In this document: positions 1-5,290 of the stretch, in pieces
Numbering within the stretch: the stretch's first letter is position 1
Layout: each line of letters starts with the position of its first letter
DNA from: Chloroflexota bacterium
GTDB lineage: Bacteria > Chloroflexota > Limnocylindria > Limnocylindrales > CSP1-4
Direction of reading: 5' to 3'
DNA length: 7,501 nt
Assembly: GCA_021786915.1 (NCBI GenBank)
Contig: JAJYMP010000248.1
Location: forward strand, 1-7,501
Program-made: the position numbers and the translations under genes
Notes under the pieces: generated by a model
Told to the model about the DNA's origin: nothing
The model's database searches: none
The model's input: only the letters and a program-made list of their open reading frames with translations

Positions 1-101
1 GCGCCCGCTGGAAGGGGACGCCCGAGGGCTTCGCCATCGTCGCCCGCCTGCTGGGCGGTGGGGTCGGGCCCGGGGCCGGGCCGGGCGCCGGGCCGGAGTA
101 G
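1..101 (+). CDS. C-terminal fragment of an unidentified protein (5' end outside window)
   Basis: This is the last 32 codons of a gene that begins before the window. The frame starting at base 3 is open from the window edge and ends at a TAG at 99-101. It reads ARWKGTPEGFAIVARLLGGG, followed by a Gly/Pro/Ala tail ending in PGAGPE. Nearly every third codon position is G or C, which supports coding in this frame. The stop lies 9 bp before the DUF971 start, so the gene is probably in the same transcript. The fragment is too short and too low in complexity to name a family. The other two + frames are also open here, so the reading frame is likely but not certain. Confidence 0.5.
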   Translation, partial: ARWKGTPEGFAIVARLLGGGVGPGAGPGAGPE

Positions 102-110
102 GATCGACGC

Positions 111-524
111 ATGCAGGATGACGCCCGGACCCGCCCTCTGCGCATCGACGCGGACCGCGCCGCCGGGACCGTTCGCCTCGAGTGGGCGGACGGCCACCAG
201 ACGACGTACGACGCGACGACGCTCCGCTGGTTGTGCCCGTGCGCGTACTGCCGAGGCGAGGCGGGGCTGCCCGGCTGGCTCGACAGCAACCCCACGCTGA
301 CAGCGGACCAGACGAAGCTCATCGGCCTCGCGCTCGTCGGCAACTACGCCGTGCAGCCCACCTGGGGCGACGGCCATGACTCGGGGTTCCACTCGTTCAT
401 GCTCCTGCGGGAGCAGTGCCCGTGCGATGCGTGCGCGGCCCATCGCGAACGACGCCAGACAGACCACGGGCGCGAGCCGTCCGCATCGGGCGGCGATCGC
501 CACTGGCATGGAGGGACGCAATGA
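111..524 (+). CDS. DUF971 / gamma-butyrobetaine hydroxylase-like N-terminal domain protein
   Basis: The 137-residue protein is essentially one DUF971 (GBBH-like_N) domain. Visible family features are WADGH (25-29), LRWLCPCAYCRGE (38-50), VGNYAVQPTWGDGHDSG (76-92) and LLREQC (98-103). In human BBOX1 this domain binds zinc through a CxCxxC motif and a downstream histidine; C42, C44, C47 and H89 match that layout. The domain also occurs at the C-terminus of the Fe-S scaffold HCF101, next to its Mrp-type ATPase, so a role in metal or Fe-S handling is possible, but the standalone protein has no firm function. A second CPCDAC cluster (C103, C105, C108) follows, then a polar His/Arg-rich tail of about 25 residues. 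The ATG at 111 is preceded by a GGA-containing ribosome site (101-103). The stop overlaps the start of the next gene by ATGA, suggesting translational coupling. Confidence 0.88.
   Translation: MQDDARTRPLRIDADRAAGTVRLEWADGHQTTYDATTLRWLCPCAYCRGEAGLPGWLDSNPTLTADQTKLIGLALVGNYAVQPTWGDGHDSGFHSFMLLREQCPCDACAAHRERRQTDHGREPSASGGDRHWHGGTQ
510..515 (+). promoter_or_regulatory. Ribosome binding site that fixes the YbjQ-family start
   Basis: GGAGGG lies 5 bases before the ATG at 521, inside the end of the DUF971 gene. It supports the 521 start over an in-frame GTG at 416, which would add 35 residues that overlap the DUF971 gene and do not resemble the family. Confidence 0.7.
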
Positions 525-865
525 TCATCTCGACCGCACCGTTCGTGGCGGGGTACCGCGTGACGGAGACCAAGGGCCAGGTGTTCGGGCTGGTGGTCCG
601 GAGCCGGGGCCTGGGGGGCAACCTCATGGCCGGCCTGCGCTCGATCGCGGGCGGCGAGATCCACGAGTACACGAGCCTCCTCGAGGACACGCGCCGGCAG
701 GCGATCGACCGCATGGTCCAGAACGCGACGATGGTGGGCGGCAACGCGGTGATCTCGATGCGCTTCGACTCGTCCGAGCTGGCCGGGACGATGTCCGAGA
801 TCGTGGCCTACGGGACGGCCGTGGTGATCGCTCCTGACGCAGGAGCGCCGCAGCCGGGCGAGTAG
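521..865 (+). CDS. YbjQ / UPF0145 family protein
   Basis: The 114-residue protein matches the YbjQ/UPF0145 (DUF74) family over nearly its whole length, which is the family's usual size. Recognisable features are the N-terminal MIISTAPFVAGYRV strand, the segment GGEIHEYTSLLEDTR (44-58), the helix RQAIDRMVQNA (59-69), GGNAVISMRFD (73-83) and a final strand VAYGTAVVI (95-103). Family members form small homo-oligomers and are often described as putative heavy-metal-binding proteins, but their biochemical role is not established. There is no signal peptide, so it should be cytoplasmic. The gene overlaps the DUF971 gene by 4 bp and ends 2 bp before the next gene, so it is almost certainly the middle gene of an operon. 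The last 10 residues (Asp/Ala/Gly/Pro-rich) are probably disordered. Confidence 0.9.
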   Translation: MIISTAPFVAGYRVTETKGQVFGLVVRSRGLGGNLMAGLRSIAGGEIHEYTSLLEDTRRQAIDRMVQNATMVGGNAVISMRFDSSELAGTMSEIVAYGTAVVIAPDAGAPQPGE

Positions 866-867
866 CC

Positions 868-1221
868 GTGGGCGTCGCGCTGGCCCGCTGGCTGATCGGC
901 GGGCTGGGCGCCCTGATGATGCTCGGGGGGATCGCCATCGCGGCGACCCCCCTGTCCGGCGGGGACCTCTTCGGTGCGCTGTTCATGTTCATCCCGGGTG
1001 CGGTCCTCGTGGCCGCCGTCGCGCTCGAGCGGACGCGCTATCGATCGCTCCACGCGGAGCTGTCCGGCGAGGGCCACGGCCCGGGCGGCGGCGAGACCGG
1101 GCGTCCAGACGGCCGCTTCCGGCCTACCGAGGAGCGCTTCGTGGACCCGACGACCGGCGTCCCGATGCGGGTCTGGGTGGACCCCACGACGGGCGATCGG
1201 CGGTACGTGGCCGAGGGCTGA
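868..1221 (+). CDS. Small two-helix membrane protein with a duplicated VDPTTG tail
   Basis: I do not recognise this 117-residue protein as a named family. Two hydrophobic segments are visible, about residues 8-28 (LIGGLGALMMLGGIAIAA core) and 34-53 (LFGALFMFIPGAVLVAAVAL), separated by a short turn (PLSGGD). The second is followed by the positive cluster ERTRYRS, so both termini are predicted to be cytoplasmic. A Gly-rich hydrophilic linker (66-84) leads to the C-terminal part, where two 12-residue units (91-102 and 103-114) share [F/W]VDPTTG and a closing V. The GTG at 868 is used as the start because it lies 2 bp after the YbjQ stop and leads straight into the first helix. Codon bias is as strong as in the neighbours. 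Function is unknown; position suggests work with the DUF971 and YbjQ proteins, but that is inference. Confidence 0.8.
   Translation: MGVALARWLIGGLGALMMLGGIAIAATPLSGGDLFGALFMFIPGAVLVAAVALERTRYRSLHAELSGEGHGPGGGETGRPDGRFRPTEERFVDPTTGVPMRVWVDPTTGDRRYVAEG
1138..1209 (+). repeat. Tandem 12-codon repeat (VDPTTG units)
   Basis: Two adjacent 36-bp units encode FVDPTTG plus five residues ending in V, then WVDPTTG plus five residues ending in V. The shared DPTTG codons differ at synonymous positions, so the protein motif is conserved better than the DNA. That points to an old duplication kept by selection, not a recent slippage event. Confidence 0.6.
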
Positions 1222-1232
1222 ACGCGAGACGC

Positions 1233-1249
1233 TGTCGGCTGGCCCGACG
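1233..1249. terminator. Small hairpin between convergent genes
   Basis: GTCGG (1234-1238) and CCGAC (1244-1248) form a perfect 5-bp stem around a 5-base loop, extendable by one T-G wobble. It fills the 29-bp gap between the membrane-protein gene (+) and the lipoprotein gene (-). There is no T-run on either side, so intrinsic termination is only a possibility. Confidence 0.25.
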
Positions 1250-1250
1250 C

Positions 1251-2918
1251 CTATCGAGCTGAGCCGATCCAGAAGGCCGGCGCCACGGTCGCGGACGTCG
1301 TCGCCGCGATGACCCGCGTCCCGTTCGCCGCGACCCGGACCGTTCGCAAGTCGCTCGTGGCCGGGCCAGCTGCCGCGGTCCACGCCGCGTCATCCCAGGT
1401 TGTCCCGTCGCGCGAGGCCCAGACGGTGTTCGTGGTCGCGAGGTAGCCGTCCGCGACCGCGCTCAGGCCGCAACAGGCCGAGTCCGGCCCGGGGCCGGCG
1501 GCATGCGCCCACGTCCTGCCGCCGTCGCTCGAGACGAACACCCCTGCGCCCTGCTGCGGCCAGCGCTGATCGCCCAACGCTACGAGTTGCGACCCGCGCG
1601 CCGCGACGTTCCAGAGCGTGACGCCGCCCGCATCGGTCACCGATGCTGGCGTCCAGGAGCGGCCGTTATCGGAGAGCCAGACCGCGGCGTCGTACGTGTT
1701 TGCGCTGGCGGCGGCGGGCATCGGGCGGAGGTTGGCCCATCCCGCAGCCACGAACCCAGCGCCGTTGGGCGCGATGCCGAGGGCGGCGGCATTCGAATTG
1801 GTGACCAGCGAGCCCACGTGGTGCCAGGCCGTCCCGGGATCCGAGCTGATCCAGGGCGCCACGCCGCGGCCGTCCCCCAGCGCCACGAACCCTGCCGAGT
1901 TGGCCGCCAGGGCAGACACGCTGACCAGCCCGTCCGCGCCCGACGCCGGGAGGCGGGACCAGGCGATTCCATCGGCCGATGACCAGATGCCCGGCTTCCC
2001 GTCGGGCGCCCCGCCGGCGGCCACGATCGCGTGCTGGTTCCCCGCGACCGACATGACCCAGGAGCCCTTGCTGTCGGGGAGCGTGCCCACGACCGTCCAC
2101 GCCTCGCCGTCCGCCGACCGCAGGACGAGCGCGGGCTGCTGCTCCGCCGAGCTCAGGATCGCGATGAACGCGCCGTCCGGGGCCACGCCGAGCACGATCC
2201 TCCAGCCGAGGGTGCGCAGACTGCCCAGGTCGGGTGTGGCCACCTTCCGCCACGTCGTCAGGAGCAGGGCGGCGGGCACCGTGGCGGTGCCGCTGATGGG
2301 GGCTGCCGTGGGCGGAGGTGTCGCGCCAGAGTCGATGGCGCGGATCGTGCACTGGCTGGAGCCGTAGGCCAGCGTCGAGGCCGCCCCGAACCGCACGCGG
2401 AGCGTGAGGAGCGTCGTTGCGGGCGCCACGACGACGCGCGACGTGCAGCGCGTCGCGAGCACGGGCGGACTGCCGGGGCCGTCGGTCACGATCGCCTCGA
2501 CGGACACCGACCAGACGAGGAGGTGAGCGCCGGCAACGAGGACGGGCAGGTCGCCTTCGGGCGGCGCGCCCAGCACAGTCTCGCCGGTCGACTGCCACGT
2601 CGGGTCCGTCCTCGACGGCTCCCAGCTGGGGTTCGCACCGAGATCGGTCCCGTCGGGCAGCACGCTGAGCCTGGCCGTGCAGACGACGCCAGCATCGCAG
2701 CCGCGCTTCCCCTCGAACTCCACCCGCATCCGTGCACCGCTCGGCGGGGCGGCGGGCGCGGTCGGCGGCGCCGGGAGCGGCCCCGGCTCGCCCGACGCGC
2801 CCGGGGTGGTGGCCGCCGCCGGTAGCGCGCCCGGTGACTGGCTGGGCGGGGCGGCACAGCCGGCAAGCGCCAGCACCGACACCACGCCCGCTGCCAGCAG
2901 TTGCTGCAGACCGCGCAT
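1251..2918 (-). CDS. Secreted lipoprotein with C-terminal Asp-box beta-propeller
   Basis: The 555-residue precursor starts MRGLQQLLAAGVVSVLALAGC, a lipoprotein signal peptide with lipobox L18-A19-G20-C21, so the mature protein should be lipid-anchored outside the membrane. Residues 22-62 are an Ala/Pro/Gly/Ser-rich linker. Residues about 63-196 look like a beta-rich domain with cysteines at 74, 80, 158 and 190, which may form disulfides. From about 222 on there are six Asp-box-like motifs (S-x-D-x-G-x-x-W style), with their tryptophans at 274, 320, 365, 422, 470 and 508. They are spaced about 38-57 residues apart, as in BNR/sialidase-like propellers. Asp-boxes are structural, and no sialidase catalytic Arg triad or FRIP motif is evident, so a binding role is more likely than glycosidase activity. 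The ATG at 2918 is chosen because it begins the signal peptide and has a strong ribosome site; a longer frame opening at 3026 adds 36 charged residues before it. It is divergent from ppk1. Ligand unknown. Confidence 0.85.
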   Translation of the reverse strand: MRGLQQLLAAGVVSVLALAGCAAPPSQSPGALPAAATTPGASGEPGPLPAPPTAPAAPPSGARMRVEFEGKRGCDAGVVCTARLSVLPDGTDLGANPSWEPSRTDPTWQSTGETVLGAPPEGDLPVLVAGAHLLVWSVSVEAIVTDGPGSPPVLATRCTSRVVVAPATTLLTLRVRFGAASTLAYGSSQCTIRAIDSGATPPPTAAPISGTATVPAALLLTTWRKVATPDLGSLRTLGWRIVLGVAPDGAFIAILSSAEQQPALVLRSADGEAWTVVGTLPDSKGSWVMSVAGNQHAIVAAGGAPDGKPGIWSSADGIAWSRLPASGADGLVSVSALAANSAGFVALGDGRGVAPWISSDPGTAWHHVGSLVTNSNAAALGIAPNGAGFVAAGWANLRPMPAAASANTYDAAVWLSDNGRSWTPASVTDAGGVTLWNVAARGSQLVALGDQRWPQQGAGVFVSSDGGRTWAHAAGPGPDSACCGLSAVADGYLATTNTVWASRDGTTWDDAAWTAAAGPATSDLRTVRVAANGTRVIAATTSATVAPAFWIGSAR

Positions 2919-2926
2919 GCGGACCC

Positions 2927-2932
2927 CCTCCT
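2927..2932 (-). promoter_or_regulatory. Shine-Dalgarno site of the lipoprotein gene
   Basis: On the minus strand the sequence reads AGGAGG followed by GGG, with 8 bases between AGGAGG and the ATG at 2918. This is the strongest ribosome site in the window and decides the start of the lipoprotein. Confidence 0.75.
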
Positions 2933-2982
2933 GACTCCGGACGGGGGCCGGACGCCGGGACCGCGAGCCCGGTTCCCAAGGC

Positions 2983-3002
2983 CTCGACGGAGCCTCGTCG
3001 AG
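2983..3002. repeat. Inverted repeat in the lipoprotein/ppk1 divergent gap
   Basis: CTCGACG (2983-2989) and CGTCGAG (2996-3002) form a perfect 7-bp stem with a 6-base loop. It lies between the lipoprotein start and the proposed ppk1 promoter. It could be an operator half-site pair or an RNA hairpin in the lipoprotein leader, but in DNA this GC-rich it could also be chance. Confidence 0.35.
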
Positions 3003-3023
3003 AGGTCGTCCGGTCCGGGGGCT

Positions 3024-3037
3024 CACGCGCGCGCGTG
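3024..3037. repeat. Perfect 14-bp alternating palindrome upstream of ppk1
   Basis: CACGCGCGCGCGTG is its own reverse complement and alternates pyrimidine and purine throughout. Such a tract can serve as a dyad operator or flip to Z-DNA under negative supercoiling. Its right end overlaps the TG of the extended -10-like element and lies 84 bp before the ppk1 start. Confidence 0.5.
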
Positions 3038-3044
3038 GTATGCT
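3036..3044 (+). promoter_or_regulatory. Possible extended -10 promoter element for ppk1
   Basis: TGGTATGCT matches the extended -10 layout (TGn followed by a TATAAT-like hexamer, here TATGCT). It is the only AT-containing hexamer of this kind in the gap. No convincing -35 is visible 16-18 bp upstream, where the sequence is almost all G and C. A start near 3051 would give a leader of roughly 70 bases. Confidence 0.3.
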
Positions 3045-3121
3045 CCGCCCCCGACCGGGAACCGGAGCGGCGCTGTGCTGTGCGCCGACTGGTCGTGTCC
3101 CCGTCGCCGACCGAGAGGATC

Positions 3122-5290
3122 ATGGCCGCAGTACGCCCCGCACCCGGACCCCGCGTCGGCCGCGGCCGGCGCCGTGTCGGGCGTGACCATCGGGCGCCGA
3201 TCCTCAACCGCGAGCTGTCGTGGCTCGAGTTCAACGCCCGCGTGCTCCACGAGGCGCGCGACGCGCGCAACCCGCTGCTGGAGCGCGTGAAGTTCCTTGC
3301 CATCTTCGCGAGCAACCTCGACGAGTTCTTCCAGGTCCGCGTGTCCGGCCTCCGGCGCCAGGTCCGCGCCGGCGCGACCGCGGTGTCGTCGGACGGGCTG
3401 ACCCCCTTCCAGCAGCTCGACGCGATCAGGGACCGCGTCCGCACGCTGATCACCGAGCACGCGTCCATCTGGGCTTCGATCCAGGCAGCGCTCGCTGCCG
3501 AGGGTGTGGCCATTGTGGACTACGACGAGGTCCCCGAGCACCACGAGAACCTCCGCCGCCGCTTCCACGACGAGATCTTCCCGGTGCTCACGCCCCTCGC
3601 CGTGGACCCGGGCCACCCGTTCCCGTACATCAGCACGCTCTCGCTCTCGATCGCCGCGGGCCTGCGCGACCCGGACACCGGCGAGATCCGCTTCGCCCGG
3701 GTCAAGATCCCGCCCAGCCTGCCCCGCCTGTTCGCGGTCGAGCGCGACAAGTTCGTGCTCCTCGATCAGGTCATCGAGGCGAACCTCGACGAGCTGTTCC
3801 GGGGCATGGAGATCCTCGAGACCCACCTGTTCCGGGTCACGCGCGACGCGGACATCACGGTCGAGGAGGACGAGGCCGACGACCTGCTGCTCGCCATCGA
3901 GGAGGAGGTCCGCCGCCGGCGCTTCGGCGAGGCGGTCCGGCTCGAGGTCGAGCGCTCGATGCCCGAATCGACCCGCCAGATCCTCGTGAAGGGGATCGGC
4001 GTCCGCGACGAGGACTGCTTCGACGTCGCGGGGATGCTCGACCTCACCGCGCTCTGGCAGCTCGTCGACCTCGACCGGCCCGACCTCAAGGCGGCGCCCT
4101 ACGCGCCAGTCGTCCCCGCCCGCCTCCAGCCAGCCGACGAGGACGAGCCCGCCGACGTGTTCGCCCAGATCCGGGCCGGCGACATCCTGGTCCACCACCC
4201 GTACGAGTCCTTCACGGCCACGGTGGAGCGGTTCCTCATCCAGGCGGCGAACGATCCCGACGTCCTCACGATCAAGCAGACGCTCTACCGCACGTCGGGC
4301 GACTCCCCCACCGTCCAGGCGCTGATCGACGCGGCCGGGCGCGGCAAGCAGGTCGTGGTCCTGGTCGAGATCAAGGCGCGGTTCGACGAGGCGAACAACA
4401 TCATCTGGGCCCGCAAGCTCGAGCAGGCCGGCGCCCACGTGGTGTACGGCGTCCTGGGCCTCAAGACCCACAGCAAGGTCCTGCTGGTCGTCCGGCGCGA
4501 GGGCTCGGGCCTCCGGCGCTACGTCCACATCGGCACCGGCAACTACAACAGCAAGACCGCCCGGCTGTACGTGGACCTGGGCCTCCTGTCGTGCCGCGAG
4601 GAGCTGGGCGCGGACGTCACCGACCTGTTCAACACGCTCACCGGCCTCTCCCGCCAGCGCGTGTTCCGCCGGCTCCTGGTGGCGCCGATCACGCTGCGCA
4701 CGCGGTTCCTCGAGCTCGTGGACCGCGAGATCGCCTACGCCAAGGCCGGGCACCCCGCGCGGATCGTGCTCAAGGTCAACTCCCTGGTCGACACGCTGGT
4801 CGTCGAGGCCCTGTACGAGGCGTCCCGGGCAGGCGTCCACGTCGACCTCATCGTCCGCGGCGGCTGCAGCCTGCTGCCGGGGATCCCCGGGGTCTCGGAC
4901 CGGATCCGCGTGCGCTCGATCATCGGCGAGTTCCTCGAGCACTCGCGGATCTGGATGTTCGCCGGCGCCGGCCGGCCGGAGTGGTACATCGGCTCCGCCG
5001 ACCTGATGGAGCGGAACCTCGACCGGCGCGTCGAGGTGGTGACCCCGGTCGAGGACCACGGGCTCCAGGCGAGGCTGGCGCGGATCATCGAGGTCATGCT
5101 CAACGACGACCGCCGATCGTGGCAGCTCCAGGCCGACGGCCACTGGCTGCGCACGGAGGTCATCGAGTCCCGGGAGGGAACGGTGGACACGTTTGCCGTC
5201 CTCAAGGAGGACGCCGCGGTCGCGGCAGCCCAGGCCGTCGAGCCGATGCGGCCGCAGGTCAAGACGGGTTCGATGGACCCCAGGGCATGA
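3122..5290 (+). CDS. ppk1: Polyphosphate kinase 1
   Basis: PPK1 reversibly transfers the gamma-phosphate of ATP to growing inorganic polyphosphate. The 722-residue protein is full length for the family and follows its domain order. The N-terminal domain shows NRELSWLEFNARVL (29-42) and FASNLDEFFQVRV (62-74). The head-like middle runs to about 330. Two phospholipase-D-like catalytic domains follow, with HHPYESF (358-364), LYRTSGDSP (388-396), EIKARFDE (416-423), GLKTHSKVLLV (446-456), HIGTGNYN (469-476), EFLEHSRIWMF (603-613) and SADLMERNLDRRVE (625-638). H450 corresponds to the autophosphorylated His435 of the E. coli enzyme and H607 to His592; R390 and R420 fit the metal/phosphate-site arginines. 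The ATG at 3122 has a modest GAGAGGA site with little spacing. The frame stays open far upstream, but only as a shadow of the lipoprotein gene. The last 20-30 residues are Ala-rich and less conserved. The stop overlaps the CYTH-CHAD start (ATGA). Confidence 0.96.
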   Translation: MAAVRPAPGPRVGRGRRRVGRDHRAPILNRELSWLEFNARVLHEARDARNPLLERVKFLAIFASNLDEFFQVRVSGLRRQVRAGATAVSSDGLTPFQQLDAIRDRVRTLITEHASIWASIQAALAAEGVAIVDYDEVPEHHENLRRRFHDEIFPVLTPLAVDPGHPFPYISTLSLSIAAGLRDPDTGEIRFARVKIPPSLPRLFAVERDKFVLLDQVIEANLDELFRGMEILETHLFRVTRDADITVEEDEADDLLLAIEEEVRRRRFGEAVRLEVERSMPESTRQILVKGIGVRDEDCFDVAGMLDLTALWQLVDLDRPDLKAAPYAPVVPARLQPADEDEPADVFAQIRAGDILVHHPYESFTATVERFLIQAANDPDVLTIKQTLYRTSGDSPTVQALIDAAGRGKQVVVLVEIKARFDEANNIIWARKLEQAGAHVVYGVLGLKTHSKVLLVVRREGSGLRRYVHIGTGNYNSKTARLYVDLGLLSCREELGADVTDLFNTLTGLSRQRVFRRLLVAPITLRTRFLELVDREIAYAKAGHPARIVLKVNSLVDTLVVEALYEASRAGVHVDLIVRGGCSLLPGIPGVSDRIRVRSIIGEFLEHSRIWMFAGAGRPEWYIGSADLMERNLDRRVEVVTPVEDHGLQARLARIIEVMLNDDRRSWQLQADGHWLRTEVIESREGTVDTFAVLKEDAAVAAAQAVEPMRPQVKTGSMDPRA

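Noticed and set aside
416..520. GTG start giving a longer YbjQ-family protein
   Set aside because: The extra 35 residues overlap the DUF971 gene and do not resemble the family; GGAGGG before the ATG at 521 supports the shorter protein.
1251..2918. The lipoprotein as a sialidase
   Set aside because: Asp-boxes are structural and occur in many propellers. I see no FRIP motif or catalytic Arg/Glu/Tyr arrangement, so I keep only the structural call.
2732..3121. 130-codon N-terminal extension of PPK1
   Set aside because: It runs through the antisense of the lipoprotein signal peptide and the intergenic gap and has no family counterpart. The ATG at 3122 gives a normal-length PPK1.
1666..3513. A 615-codon minus-strand frame overlapping the lipoprotein gene and the start of ppk1
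   Set aside because: It is the shifted frame of the lipoprotein gene. Its Arg/Gly/Pro-rich composition is artefactual, while the neighbouring frame has a signal peptide, lipobox and six Asp-boxes.
3023..5143. A 706-codon open frame on the minus strand, antisense to ppk1
   Set aside because: It lies opposite the unmistakable PPK1 gene. Its composition (runs of Asp, Val, Glu, Arg, Leu) is what complementing a GC-biased coding strand gives, and it shows no domain. Stop codons are rare in all frames at this GC content.
3220..5286. In-frame upstream extension of the CYTH-CHAD gene by 689 codons
   Set aside because: The extension is the shifted frame of ppk1, extremely rich in Arg, Pro and Gly and without family similarity. 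The CYTH signature begins a few residues after the ATG at 5287.
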